Of a stretch of DNA of 64,000 nucleotides, positions 35,355 through 44,678 are shown piece after piece. This stretch comes from Thermoflexus hugenholtzii JAD2 (lineage in GTDB: Bacteria; Chloroflexota; Anaerolineae; Thermoflexales; Thermoflexaceae). Position 1 is the first letter of the stretch. Every line of letters starts with the position of its first letter. Both the position numbers and the translations under genes were made by a program. A model generated the notes under the pieces. The model ran no database searches. It was not told where the DNA came from and saw only the letters and a list, made by a program, of their open reading frames with translations. The stretch spans positions 1 to 64,000 of the forward strand of contig NZ_FYEK01000002.1 of the NCBI RefSeq assembly GCF_900187885.1. Direction: 5' to 3'.

Positions 35355-37697
35355 ATGCGGGGAGAGCGGTGGATTGTCCTTTTCCTGTTGCTGGCGGCCA
35401 GCGGGCTTGCCTGGCGGGATCTCCACCGGCCCGCTATCTGGTTCGATGAGGGATGGAGCGGGTGGGTGGCCCGCATGTCTCTGGAGGAGGGGCTCAGGAA
35501 AGCGGCACAGGATCGCCATCCTCCTCTTCGCCCGCTCCTCGATCATATGTGGATCCGCATCGCAGGGGAAACGGAGTTTGCCTTGCGCTGGCCCTCCAGC
35601 GCCTTCGCGCTGCTTGCCCTGGCCCTGGCGTGGCGGGCATATTATCGGCTCCGATTCGAGCCGCCCGGAGGATGCATCGGGATGGGAGCGATTCTGCTCT
35701 CCTCCCTGTGGCTGGAGCAAACCAGACAGGCCCGTATGTATACACAGGCCGCCTTTCTGGCCCTTCTCTCGTGGTGGACGATGGAAGATTGGCTGCGTCG
35801 TCCGGGCTCCTGGAACCGGTGGGGGCTATGGCTCCTCTCGAGCTTCACCTTCTTGATGACCCACTACTACACCGTCTTCTTCCTAGCTGTGGAGATGGGG
35901 CTGCTGCTGAGCTATACGCGGGGCTGGATGAGAGCGAAGGCCCTCTTGGCGCTGGGGCTGTGGGGGCTCGGCACAGGAGCCTGGATGGCCCTCGGCGGCA
36001 TATCTACGGGCCTCTTTATGCCCCAGTCCCAGGACCTGGCCGATCACCCGCTTCAGGGGATCCAGACCATGGGTCTTGCTCTCCGATCGCTGATGGAGGC
36101 CCATGCCCCGGGGTCCTCTCCCCCAGAGGTCGCCCTGATGCTGGGCCTGTGGCTCATCGGAATGCGTCCTACAGGGCACGCGGTGGCCTCCCGCTGGCGC
36201 TGGCTGACTGTGGGAAGCCTAACCATCGCCTTGATTGTGATGGCAGGGATCCGAAGCAATCTCCTCAACTTCGCCCCGCGGCACGTTCTCTACGTCCTCC
36301 CCTTCATGGGGATCGGTGTCGGACGTGGGATCGCTCTCCTATGGCGATGGAGCGCCCGGGTCCGCCCGGCAGGAGCAAGAAAGGCGCTGGCTTACCTGGG
36401 GCCGCTGTTGCCGATCGCCTTATCCGTCAACCGACTGCAAGCGGCACTCTCTCAATGGGATGCGGCAGTGAAAGGCGTCCATGCAGAAAGGGATTTGGTC
36501 GCCTTGTTAAAGAAGCAGGCTCAAGAAGGCGATCTCCTGTTCACCTTGCGCGGCCATTATGGGATTCGATATTACTGGGCTCAGAGCTCGCTCGCGCTGC
36601 CCCTCATCGATGGGCCGCAGACGATGGTCACCAACGATGAGATCGTATCCGGCTGGCTTTCACCCCTTCTTTCAGCGTGCACCGGCGAGCGAAGGCTGTG
36701 GCTGATCGCCTGGCAGGACGACATCGTGGATCCCTTGGCGCTGTTCCCGCGCTGGCTGCTCTGGAACGGCTTCGAGGAGGAACGAGATGCCGTGGGGGGC
36801 CTGCGCCTCTATCGCTATCGCATATCCTGCCCTCCCCAATCCCCACCGGCTCCCGCCCTCGAACGCCCTGTGGATTTTGCGCCGGGCATCCGGTTACGAG
36901 GCATCCAGATTTGGCCCCCCCACTCCCGAGACCGCATCCTTCGGATCACAACAGTGTGGGAACGCACAGGGCCGATCCGGGAACCGGTCAAAATCTCCCA
37001 TCACATGCATGACCGCTTCGGCCGGCTGATCGCCCAGGAGGATGTGCCGCTGGCGCGGGGCCTATACCCGATCGCCGACTGGCCTACCGGCGTTCCCATC
37101 ATGCCCTTCGCAGGTATCCGACTGCCCTCCGAGATGCCTCCCGGCCTTCAGCAGGTCGCCATCGGGTTATACCATCCCATGACGATGGCCCGATATCCCA
37201 TTCGGAGCCCCGCGTCCGGAGAGGACACAATTCGTGTGGCGACCGTGGACATCCCATCGCTCTTAGGGCGCTGGCAGAGTCTACTGATCCCGGGCCCCCT
37301 GGTCTGGGATGACGGCATCGCCTTAACCGGTGTGTGGTTAGATCCGGGGCCACAGGTTCGCCCTGGGGAGACGCTTCGCGTATTGACCTCCTGGGTTCGG
37401 ATGCACGCGGACACGCGGGAGAACCCAGGACCCGTTGTCACCTTCATCCATCTATGGGGAGAAGATGAACATCTTATCGCCCAGGATGACCATCCTCTGT
37501 TGGAAGAACGCCATCCTCCCTCACAATGGGAGCCTTGGGAATCGGTTTGGGATCGCTTCGATCTCCGCATCCCGGAGGATTTGCCTGCGGGCGCTTATCG
37601 CCTGGTGATCGGACGCTATGAATGGCCTGCTTTGGAGCGGATCCACGTCCATGAGCAGGATCACTACCCGCTCGCCACAGTGGGTGTTCTGCCATAA
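35355..37697 (+). CDS. ArnT/PMT-like glycosyltransferase with two C-terminal modules
   Basis: 780 residues from ATG 35355, eight bases after GAGGGA; the longer TTG start at 35331 overlaps the previous gene. The first loop has the canonical WFDEGWSGWVARMSLEEGL motif, then DRHPPLRPLLDHMWIRIAGETEFALRWPS and LEQTRQARMYTQAAFLALLSWWTMEDWL, strongly reminiscent of GT39/ArnT-like enzymes that use polyprenyl-phosphate sugars. NFAPRHVLYVLPFMGIGVGRGIALL marks the late membrane region that is conserved in the broken gene at 20084. Two terminal modules follow, the first around GIRLRGIQIWPPHSRDRILRITTVWE, the second around RPGETLRVLTSWVRM and LPAGAYRLVIGRYE. Best intact model for judging the deletion in the 19593-21034 gene. 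Confidence 0.8.
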   Translation: MRGERWIVLFLLLAASGLAWRDLHRPAIWFDEGWSGWVARMSLEEGLRKAAQDRHPPLRPLLDHMWIRIAGETEFALRWPSSAFALLALALAWRAYYRLRFEPPGGCIGMGAILLSSLWLEQTRQARMYTQAAFLALLSWWTMEDWLRRPGSWNRWGLWLLSSFTFLMTHYYTVFFLAVEMGLLLSYTRGWMRAKALLALGLWGLGTGAWMALGGISTGLFMPQSQDLADHPLQGIQTMGLALRSLMEAHAPGSSPPEVALMLGLWLIGMRPTGHAVASRWRWLTVGSLTIALIVMAGIRSNLLNFAPRHVLYVLPFMGIGVGRGIALLWRWSARVRPAGARKALAYLGPLLPIALSVNRLQAALSQWDAAVKGVHAERDLVALLKKQAQEGDLLFTLRGHYGIRYYWAQSSLALPLIDGPQTMVTNDEIVSGWLSPLLSACTGERRLWLIAWQDDIVDPLALFPRWLLWNGFEEERDAVGGLRLYRYRISCPPQSPPAPALERPVDFAPGIRLRGIQIWPPHSRDRILRITTVWERTGPIREPVKISHHMHDRFGRLIAQEDVPLARGLYPIADWPTGVPIMPFAGIRLPSEMPPGLQQVAIGLYHPMTMARYPIRSPASGEDTIRVATVDIPSLLGRWQSLLIPGPLVWDDGIALTGVWLDPGPQVRPGETLRVLTSWVRMHADTRENPGPVVTFIHLWGEDEHLIAQDDHPLLEERHPPSQWEPWESVWDRFDLRIPEDLPAGAYRLVIGRYEWPALERIHVHEQDHYPLATVGVLP

Positions 37698-37730
37698 GCC
37701 GGGCCGATCCCCATCGCTGGGAGGTTCCAG

Positions 37731-39989
37731 ATGCCTATTCGTCGCCTTTCGAACCATCTAAAGATAGGCCTCGCCCTGCTCTGGATCACCGCGCTCTGGT
37801 GGCTGTTCGTGTGGCGGTATCTGACCCCTGTGCCGGCCGACCGGCTCATGCTGGCCTTAGGAGATTTCACCCACACTTACTACGTGTTCCGAGACCTGGC
37901 CTACCGGGCCCTCCGGGTCGGCGAGTTCCCTCTCCGCGTCCTCTGCCTCTTCAGCGGCTATCCCTACCAGGCCTACCCTCAGTCCGCCCTCTTCTATCCG
38001 GGGACCTGGATCACCCTGATCCCGTCGCTGCTGGGGGGAGCTTCCCACGCCTCCCTGGACGCCTTCCATCTCGAATCCCTGATCCACTTGTGGATCGCAG
38101 GGGTGACCGCTTATGCCCTCTTCGCCCGGGAAACGGGGAGCCCGTGGGGCGGCCTGATGGGAGCGATCGGCTTCGCTTTCGGAGGATATCTGACCGGCTA
38201 TCCGATCCTGCAAGTCTCTATCGTCCAGGCTTCCGCTTGGGCGCCGTTGCTCCTGCTGGGGCTGCGCGCCCTGGCTGAGGGCCGAACGGTCGCGGGAGCC
38301 CTCGCGACCGGAGCCGCGGGGATCTTCATCCTGATGATCGGCCACCCCCAAATGACCCTTTACATCTTCCTCCTAGGCCTCGCCTACTTCATCTTCTGTC
38401 TCTCGCTTCCCGGAGGCCTTGCAGACCGAAAGGCCCTCCGGCACGCGGCATGGATCGGCGTGCTGATCCTCGGCACCTCCGCGATCCAGCTCCTCCCCAC
38501 CCTGGAATATTACCGGCACTCCAATCGCGTGCGCCTGCCCTTCCCGGAATCCGGCACCGGCTTCCCGGTCCAGGATGTCCTCCAGCTCCTCCAGCCCGGC
38601 CTGGTGAGCCACTGGCAGCCTCTGTATTCGGGTTTCCTTCCCCTCACCCTTCTCATCCCGGCTCTGGCCCGGGGCGGGCGAGAGGCTCGTTTCTGGGCTG
38701 GGATCGGGCTGGCCGGCCTCCTCCTCTCCTTCGGGGCCAACTTCCCGCTTTATGAGGTATTCTTCCAGCTCGTCCCCTTCTACGCCACCACCCGCAGCCA
38801 AGAGCGGCACGCCCTCTGGGTCTCCCTCGCTCTCGCCGCCCTGAGCGCCCACGGGCTGGCGGCCCTGCTGCGCGGCCTCCCCCGCGCGCGCCGCTGGATC
38901 CTCTCCGCAGGGACCCGCATCAGCGGGGCGATGGCGCTGACCTTCGCCCTCAGCTTGCCTGTGGTCACCTTTCTGGCCCGCCAGGGGATCGACCCCAGCG
39001 ACCACCGGCGCTTGCCCCAGGAGGTCGGCCTGAGCCTCCTGTTCGCCCTGGGAACATGGGGATGGTGGCAGGCCCGCGCTCGGGGCTGGCGCAACCGACG
39101 CGGGCTGGCCCTCGCAGCCCTTGGACTGGCCAGCCTCAACCTCGCCGCCTTCAACCGCTATCTGGATGCCGTGCCTCCTGCCTCAATCTATCCGGATCAC
39201 CCGGCCGCCGCCTGGATGGCCCAGGACCCCCACCGGCCCTTTCGCTTCTTCGATGAATACCGGCTTCCAGATCACTACGGCTGCTGGCTGGGGGAAGAGG
39301 ACATCCGGGGGGCGACCTCCATCCATCCGGAACCGTATTTCAGTTTTCTGAAGCAAACCCCGGAGCCCATGCAGTGGTGGCTGCTGGGGGTGCGTTACGT
39401 GATCACCTGGGGACGAGAGCTCCCGGACATGCACGCCCTGGGGCGCACCGCCACCCTGCTTCAGGAGATCCCCCAGGGGAACGAGGTCACCCGCATCTAC
39501 CGGCTGGACCCTCCTCTCCCATGGGCCTGGGTGGTGCGTGCGGTCCGCCCGGTGAAAACAGTGGAGGAGATGCTGGCCGCGCTCCGGGATCCTGCGTTCC
39601 GCCCGGCGGAGGAGGCGGTGGTGCTGGGCCCCGCCGAGCCGCTGGATGCCACCGCCATCGAAGGGCCGGACGAGGTCCAGCTCCTGCACCGGACCGCCAC
39701 CGAGGCTCGCTATCGGGCGCGTCTGAGCCGCCCGGGGCTGCTCATCACCCGCGACCCGTGGTATCCCGGATGGACGGTGACGATCAACGGCCGCCCCGCC
39801 CCGCTGCGGCGCGCGGACGGCGTGCTGATGGCCGTGTATCTGCCCGCAGGGGAGAACGAGGTCGTCTTCCGGTTCCGGCCCATCTCGTTTTACATCGGGA
39901 CGGGGATCAGCGGCCTCACCGTGTTCTTCCTGTGGCCGCTCACGCTCTGGAGGATGAGGCGTCGCGTCGGCCATCCAGCGCAATCATGA
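37731..39989 (+). CDS. YfhO-family membrane protein
   Basis: 752 residues, ATG 37731 behind GGGAGG. Unlike its neighbours it belongs to the YfhO family: MLALGDFTHTYYVFRDLAYRALRVGEFPL, SGYPYQAYPQSALFYPGTW, YLTGYPILQVSIVQASAWAPLLLLGLRAL and FYATTRSQERHALWVSLALAAL are in the membrane region, and the C-terminus has the diagnostic LLITRDPWYPGWTVTINGRPAPLRRADG ... VYLPAGENEVVFRFRP segment. YfhO of Gram-positives is involved in sugar decoration of lipoteichoic acid. The Asp of LGDFTH lies in the first outer loop. It is the only large protein of the cluster without the repeated sandwich module. Likely role: transfer of a lipid-linked sugar to a cell-surface polymer. Confidence 0.85.
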   Translation: MPIRRLSNHLKIGLALLWITALWWLFVWRYLTPVPADRLMLALGDFTHTYYVFRDLAYRALRVGEFPLRVLCLFSGYPYQAYPQSALFYPGTWITLIPSLLGGASHASLDAFHLESLIHLWIAGVTAYALFARETGSPWGGLMGAIGFAFGGYLTGYPILQVSIVQASAWAPLLLLGLRALAEGRTVAGALATGAAGIFILMIGHPQMTLYIFLLGLAYFIFCLSLPGGLADRKALRHAAWIGVLILGTSAIQLLPTLEYYRHSNRVRLPFPESGTGFPVQDVLQLLQPGLVSHWQPLYSGFLPLTLLIPALARGGREARFWAGIGLAGLLLSFGANFPLYEVFFQLVPFYATTRSQERHALWVSLALAALSAHGLAALLRGLPRARRWILSAGTRISGAMALTFALSLPVVTFLARQGIDPSDHRRLPQEVGLSLLFALGTWGWWQARARGWRNRRGLALAALGLASLNLAAFNRYLDAVPPASIYPDHPAAAWMAQDPHRPFRFFDEYRLPDHYGCWLGEEDIRGATSIHPEPYFSFLKQTPEPMQWWLLGVRYVITWGRELPDMHALGRTATLLQEIPQGNEVTRIYRLDPPLPWAWVVRAVRPVKTVEEMLAALRDPAFRPAEEAVVLGPAEPLDATAIEGPDEVQLLHRTATEARYRARLSRPGLLITRDPWYPGWTVTINGRPAPLRRADGVLMAVYLPAGENEVVFRFRPISFYIGTGISGLTVFFLWPLTLWRMRRRVGHPAQS

Positions 39990-40002
39990 GGAGTTCCCGC
40001 GG

Positions 40003-42258
40003 ATGTCGCGCACCCCCGTCGGGATGATCCACGCCTTTCTCCTCGTCGCCTGGGCTCTGGCCCTGGCCCTCTGGCGGCCCGTCCCGGCCCACAACGATGA
40101 GGCCTACGTCCTCTGGGCCATCCGCACCCACGATCTCCCCGGCCTCATCGCCACCGGGCTGCGCCTGGACGGCCAGCCCCCCCTTTATCCCGTTCTCCTC
40201 TGGGCGATCCAGCAGCTCCCCCTCTTCCGCTCCGTTCCCATGCTTTACCTCATCGGTCTCCTCCTCGCTTTCCCTTTCTATCCGGTGATGTTCCGGCTGG
40301 CCCGCTCGCTTGGGGGGGAACGAGCCGGGATATCGCTTCTGGCCCTCTTGGCTTTCAACCCCTTCCTGGCCGGTCTGATGATGTTCCTGCGCGCTTACCC
40401 CCTCACGCTGATGCTGAGCGCCCTGACCCTCTGGCTTGCCGCGAAAGCCGACCGCCGTCCAACCCTTGCCCGCGGGCTGGCGTGGGGGCTGGCGGGCCTC
40501 GCCCTGCTTTTCACGTTCTATTACGGGGTCTTCCTGATCGCTGCCGCTTTCATCTGGCTCCTGCGACGGCCCGGAGCGGGTCGACGCAGGCAGGCGGCCT
40601 GGCCCGGTGTGATCCTGCCCGGGCTGGCCGGCGCGCTATGGGCTTACTTCGCCCTGGCCCCTGCCCTGGCCATCGTGATCCGCCATCAAGGGAACCCCGG
40701 CATCCATCCCAGCCCGCTGGAGATGGTGGGGAACCTCTGGCTCACCCTCTGGAGCGGATGGGCCGCGGATGCCCGCTTCGCCCTCGCGGCCGGCAGCGCG
40801 ATGCTCCTCATCCTGGCTTGGGCGCTAAGCATCGCGATCCGCCGCGGGCTCCCCGCTTTGGGTTTCCCGCTCCTGACGGGAAGCCTCGCGCTGGCCGGCT
40901 TCCTTCTGGTCGGCTGGCGCTACAACTTCTTCGCCGCGCGCTACGGGGTGGTGGCCCTGCCCTCGCTCCTTCTGGCCCTCGCCCTCATCCTGGTCCACTC
41001 CCCCCGCCGGGTCCAAGCCCTCGCCGTCGGATGTGCCGGGCTGCTCGGGCTGATCGGCCTCTCCCGGACCATCCTCGCTTACACCGCTCTGCCCGAAAAC
41101 AACCCCTGGTATGCGGAGGTCGTGACGGCGCTCCTCGAACGCGTCGCCCCGGGGGAGGTCGTGGTGGTCCAGGCCCCCTGGCACTATCAAGCCTTGCTAA
41201 TGTATGCGCCCGACGCGCCATGGCATCTCTTCGATCTCAACGAGGAAGCCCGCTGGCGGGAGGCCCTCCGCGACCGTCCGGTCGTCTGGCTCCTCGGCGT
41301 CCCGGCCTATCGCGGGAACTGGGAGGTCCTCGAGGGGGCCCTGGCCGGCTGGATCCGAACCGTGGAGAAAGAATGGCCCGCGCCGGCGGACGCCGCCCTC
41401 GTGCGCTACGTCCCTCCGCCGGAGGCCCCCTCGTGGCAACCGCTCTCCGTCTCCTTCGAGGGCGGGCTGGTCCTCGAGGCGGCGGCCCTGGAGCTCCAGG
41501 GCCCGCCGGGGATCCTGCGGGTGGGCCTGCGATTGCGCGCCGCCGCCCCCATCTCGCAGCCCTACACCCTGTTCGTTCACCTGCTGGATCCCGCCGGCCG
41601 GTGGATCGCCGGCAGCGACGCGGAGCCGCCCATCCCCACCCCGGCGATGCAGCCGGGAGCTTCTGTCACCTTCTGGCACGCCCTCCAGGTCCCCACCTGG
41701 CTGCCGGCAGGGGTTTATCCGGTGACCGCCGGGGCCTATCCGACGGGGTCCAATGGATGGCCCCGCCTGCGCACCCGAACCGGCGAGGACGTGGCCCGGC
41801 TGGGAACTGTGTCCATCACCCCCCGCCCGGCCTGGCTCGACAGCCGGGACGGGTGGCGGTGCGGGGACCTGCTCCTGAGCCGCCTCACAGTGATGCGCTT
41901 GACGTCTTACCGGCAGGAGGGGCCGGACATCTTCCCGGAGTCGGGCCGGCCGGATCGCCTCTGGGTTCAGGCGGCCTGGCGGGTGGAAGCCGCAGGGGCG
42001 GGGCTGCCGGAGGTGATCGTGGAGACCGACAGAGGCGTGCAACAACTGGCGTGGCAGACATCCTCCGCCCTCGACGTCCGGTATGCTGCGGGTGAGGCCG
42101 TTGTCGGAGTCTGGGAGGGAGAGATCCCGCCGGATCTTCGCACACGCCGGCTGATCGTGCGGTGCCCCCGCGGAGAGGCTGAGATCCCCGCCTACACCCT
42201 GTCCCGCCAGCGCTGGCGCTGGAACTACAGCTGGGTTTTCTGGAATCGAATGCCATAA
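40003..42258 (+). CDS. GT39/ArnT-like membrane glycosyltransferase with sandwich module
   Basis: 751 residues, ATG 40003 after ATGAGGAG. The first loop reads VPAHNDEAYVLWAIRTHDLPGLIAT, with the Asp-Glu pair of GT-C enzymes, followed by LDGQPPLYPVLLWAIQQLPL and MMFLRAYPLTLMLSALTLWLA, features of GT39-like enzymes using lipid-phosphate sugars. About ten helices reach to residue 370; then a luminal region (VVVVQAPWHYQALLMYAPD) and the sandwich module at about 470-600 (LRVGLRLRAAAPISQPYTLFVHLLD ... VPTWLPAGVYPVTAGAYP). The remaining 150 residues form a further non-membrane section ending YSWVFWNRMP, a tail also seen at the end of the next protein (YGWVFLNRFP), so these two genes are close relatives. 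Confidence 0.8.
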   Translation: MSRTPVGMIHAFLLVAWALALALWRPVPAHNDEAYVLWAIRTHDLPGLIATGLRLDGQPPLYPVLLWAIQQLPLFRSVPMLYLIGLLLAFPFYPVMFRLARSLGGERAGISLLALLAFNPFLAGLMMFLRAYPLTLMLSALTLWLAAKADRRPTLARGLAWGLAGLALLFTFYYGVFLIAAAFIWLLRRPGAGRRRQAAWPGVILPGLAGALWAYFALAPALAIVIRHQGNPGIHPSPLEMVGNLWLTLWSGWAADARFALAAGSAMLLILAWALSIAIRRGLPALGFPLLTGSLALAGFLLVGWRYNFFAARYGVVALPSLLLALALILVHSPRRVQALAVGCAGLLGLIGLSRTILAYTALPENNPWYAEVVTALLERVAPGEVVVVQAPWHYQALLMYAPDAPWHLFDLNEEARWREALRDRPVVWLLGVPAYRGNWEVLEGALAGWIRTVEKEWPAPADAALVRYVPPPEAPSWQPLSVSFEGGLVLEAAALELQGPPGILRVGLRLRAAAPISQPYTLFVHLLDPAGRWIAGSDAEPPIPTPAMQPGASVTFWHALQVPTWLPAGVYPVTAGAYPTGSNGWPRLRTRTGEDVARLGTVSITPRPAWLDSRDGWRCGDLLLSRLTVMRLTSYRQEGPDIFPESGRPDRLWVQAAWRVEAAGAGLPEVIVETDRGVQQLAWQTSSALDVRYAAGEAVVGVWEGEIPPDLRTRRLIVRCPRGEAEIPAYTLSRQRWRWNYSWVFWNRMP

Positions 42259-42292
42259 TTGCAAAGGCTCATCCTATGGAGGGAACGGTTTT

Positions 42293-44500
42293 ATGAGCAT
42301 GCGCTGGGGAGTGCTGGCAACTATACCGCTGACATTCTGGGTTACGCTGGCCTTGATGCCTCCTGAGCTCGCTCAGATCGATGAGAAGCATGTGCTCTGG
42401 CAGGCTTCCTCTTATGGGGTGATCGAGATCGCCCGCAATCTGACGCGGGACAGCCATCCCCCACTTTATTACTGGCTGGTCCATTTATGGTGGGAGATGA
42501 GCGGCTTTGACCGGCCTTATGCCTATCGGGTGCTTTCTATCCTCCTGGGACTGACTGCGCTCCCGTTGGCTTTCCAACTCGGCAAGCAAGCGGCGGGGCC
42601 CCGCGTCGGGATGTGGGCCGCTATTCTGCTCGCTTTAAATCCCTTTTTCATCTTCCAGCTTTTCCTGATCCGTATGTATGGGAGCGTGATCGCCCTGGGC
42701 GCTGCATCGACATGGGTATGGTTGCTCTTGCTGCGGCGCCCCTCCCCCCGCCGGTGGTTGATATGGATCATCCTTCAGGGGGCTCTGCTGTTCATCCACT
42801 ATTACAGCGTTCTGCTGCTTCTTGCACAGATCTTGATCCTCGGGCTTTACCGCCCCCGGGGCTGGCAGGTCGGGCTGACGCTCTCCACGCTGTTGTGGAG
42901 CGCCTTCGGGTTCTGGCTCCTTTGGGCCTATCCTGGAAGCCTGGAAAACACGGTGCGCAACCTTTCGGCGATCCCGGTGCGACCTCGGCCCTGGGAGGTC
43001 CTTGAGCACTTCTGGGCCAGCTGGCTAACCGGCCCTCTGAGCGATGGACACTTCGCCCGAGCAGCGGGGCTGGCCACCGCGCTGGGAGCTCTCGCCGTGT
43101 GGATATGCAAAGAGCCTCGGAAACGAGCTCCTCTCCCTGTTCAATGGCGACTGATCGGGATGGTTTCGTGGTTGCCCCTGGCGATGGGAGCCGGAATCGC
43201 ATTGCGATGGCCCTTCTTCGGTGCAAGATACTTCGCGATGGTCCTTATCCCTTTCCTCGTGTGGGTCATCACCCCGATTGCGCTTCGAGCGCGGTGGTTT
43301 GTCATAACCTTCCTCGTGCCGGGCCTGATCAGTTTGCCTGCAATGCCCCTTATCCAGAGCTTCCCGGATGCCGGGGATACGAAAGAGATCGCAGCCATGC
43401 AAATCCTTGGGGGCGAGGACCCCATTCTGATCCAGGCCTGGTGGCATTCTCTTTGGCCAGAGTATCCAAGATTCCGCTCTTACGACTGGAATGATCCCCG
43501 TCAGCGTGCCATCGTCCTTTCACAACACCCATCCTTCTGGTTCATCGGGGTAACCCTCTACCGAGGTAATTGGGAGGAGTGGGTCACCGATCTCCAGCGG
43601 ACTCACACCGTTGACTTTTACACGGAGATCGACCACTTCGTCCCCGAGCGTCGAGCGACCGTCATTCACTTCACCCGAAAAGCCCAGCCCGTCCGTTGGG
43701 ATCCATTCACTGTCAGATGGGAAAACGGATTACAGCTCCAAGCGATCGGCCGGATCGATGAAAGCGCCAAACCCGGTCATCCGCTCCGCATCGCCCTTCG
43801 CATGAGCACAGATCGTCCCCTCACAAGCCGATGGACGCTCTTTCTGCACCTGGTGGATGAGCATGGCCAGCTTTGGTCAAATTGGGATGCAGAGCCGGAG
43901 CCTGGAGTCCAGCACTGGGCTCCCGGTCAAACCATTGAAGTGCATCGCAGCCTGTTGATCCCTCTTTACACACCTCCCGGCAGGTATCGGCTTCAGATCG
44001 GCTGGTATCCGACCGGAGCTCCCGGATTTCCCAGGCTTCCTCTGGAGGGAGGTGCCAGCGATTCTCTGATCATCGGAGAGATAGAGGTCCACCCGCGCGT
44101 TGATCCCGCGCGTGTCGGGAGCCTCTCTGCCGGCCCCGTAGAAGTAGAACCTCCTGTAGCCCGCATGGTCCAAGGTATCGATGGGTGGCGGCTGGAAGTT
44201 CAGGTGCGCTGGCGCAGTCGGAGCTATGCCCGCGTCTCAGGATGGCAAGTGATGCTGCGCACCCCTGATGGATCCATACCTCTGCAACGCGCATATCGAA
44301 TTCCAGATGCCACAGTGGTAACGCCGGGATGGCTTACAGAGATCTGGATCAGTCCCCCGCTTTCGGGCACCCGACCTGCTTTGAGCGTTTTAGAGATTCT
44401 CTACGAAGGCCATCGCATTATAGGGCGCCCTGTATGGATTTTCCCGGCTGACACGGGCTGGGTTTATGGATGGGTGTTCCTGAATCGCTTTCCACGCTGA
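42293..44500 (+). CDS. GT39/ArnT-like membrane glycosyltransferase, relative of 40003-42258
   Basis: 735 residues, ATG 42293 after GGAGGGA at 42278-42284. The first loop has LAQIDEKHVLWQASSYGVIEIARNLT with Asp-Glu, then DSHPPLYYWLVHLWWEMSGFDRPYAYRV and LFLIRMYGSVIALGAASTWVWLLLL, as in GT39-like enzymes. A luminal part (FWFIGVTLYRGNWEEWVTDLQRTH) and the terminal module (LRIALRMSTDRPLTSRWTLFLHLVD ... TPPGRYRLQIGWYPTG) follow. Its tail YGWVFLNRFP matches the tail of the previous gene. Third codon positions look more AT-rich than in neighbouring genes, which may reflect a different history or weaker codon selection. It is the last gene of the cluster; the metG promoter starts two bases after its stop. 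Confidence 0.8.
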   Translation: MSMRWGVLATIPLTFWVTLALMPPELAQIDEKHVLWQASSYGVIEIARNLTRDSHPPLYYWLVHLWWEMSGFDRPYAYRVLSILLGLTALPLAFQLGKQAAGPRVGMWAAILLALNPFFIFQLFLIRMYGSVIALGAASTWVWLLLLRRPSPRRWLIWIILQGALLFIHYYSVLLLLAQILILGLYRPRGWQVGLTLSTLLWSAFGFWLLWAYPGSLENTVRNLSAIPVRPRPWEVLEHFWASWLTGPLSDGHFARAAGLATALGALAVWICKEPRKRAPLPVQWRLIGMVSWLPLAMGAGIALRWPFFGARYFAMVLIPFLVWVITPIALRARWFVITFLVPGLISLPAMPLIQSFPDAGDTKEIAAMQILGGEDPILIQAWWHSLWPEYPRFRSYDWNDPRQRAIVLSQHPSFWFIGVTLYRGNWEEWVTDLQRTHTVDFYTEIDHFVPERRATVIHFTRKAQPVRWDPFTVRWENGLQLQAIGRIDESAKPGHPLRIALRMSTDRPLTSRWTLFLHLVDEHGQLWSNWDAEPEPGVQHWAPGQTIEVHRSLLIPLYTPPGRYRLQIGWYPTGAPGFPRLPLEGGASDSLIIGEIEVHPRVDPARVGSLSAGPVEVEPPVARMVQGIDGWRLEVQVRWRSRSYARVSGWQVMLRTPDGSIPLQRAYRIPDATVVTPGWLTEIWISPPLSGTRPALSVLEILYEGHRIIGRPVWIFPADTGWVYGWVFLNRFPR

Positions 44501-44501
44501 G

Positions 44502-44530
44502 TTGTTAGAACGTCGAGATCCCGTTAAAAT
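44502..44530 (+). promoter_or_regulatory. Promoter of the metG leader
   Basis: TTGTTA (44502-44507), 17-bp spacer, TAAAAT (44525-44530). Predicted start is near 44537, so the transcript has a leader of about 200 nt before metG, holding a small open frame and hairpins. Being upstream of a terminator, it implies conditional transcription of metG. Confidence 0.7.
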
Positions 44531-44557
44531 TTAGGGAAAGACCAGAAGGGGTCTGAC

Positions 44558-44617
44558 ATGCATTTGCGAGAAGAGGAGCGGATGATGAGGAGAGAATCCC
44601 CGCGGTCGGGGGCCTGA
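44558..44617 (+). CDS. Putative 19-residue leader peptide with tandem Met codons upstream of metG
   Basis: ATG 44558 to TGA 44615-44617 encodes MHLREEERMMRRESPRSGA. A weak ribosome site (GAAGGGG) lies in the loop of a small hairpin before it. Two adjacent ATG codons (44582-44587) lie upstream of the hairpin, and the stop codon is exactly the three-base loop of that hairpin. Next come an alternative pairing partner and an intrinsic terminator, then methionyl-tRNA synthetase. This is the arrangement of leader-peptide attenuators in which slow translation of control codons prevents termination. Only two internal Met codons are present, so coincidence cannot be excluded. Confidence 0.45.
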   Translation: MHLREEERMMRRESPRSGA

Positions 44618-44661
44618 GGCCCCCCCGACTGCCGGGTGGGTTTCGCCCGCCGACCGCCGGC
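44599..44661 (+). promoter_or_regulatory. Mutually exclusive hairpins in the metG leader (attenuator logic)
   Basis: Hairpin A pairs 44599-44614 with 44618-44636 (long GC stem with small bulges, loop TGA). Hairpin B, the candidate antiterminator, pairs GCCGGGTGG (44631-44639) with CCGCCGGC (44654-44661), one G bulged and one G-U pair. B shares bases with both A (44631-44636) and the terminator 5' arm (44654-44661), so A plus terminator, or B alone, can form. A smaller stem (44635-44640 with 44646-44651) is a further alternative. Confidence 0.45.
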
Positions 44662-44678
44662 CTCGGCCGGCGGTTTTT
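44654..44678 (+). terminator. Intrinsic terminator before metG
   Basis: CCGCCGGCC (44654-44662) and GGCCGGCGG (44665-44673) form an 8-9-bp GC stem followed directly by TTTTT and GTTT. It lies 58 bp before metG and downstream of the metG-side promoter, so it can attenuate metG as well as end transcription from the glycosyltransferase cluster. Confidence 0.85.
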
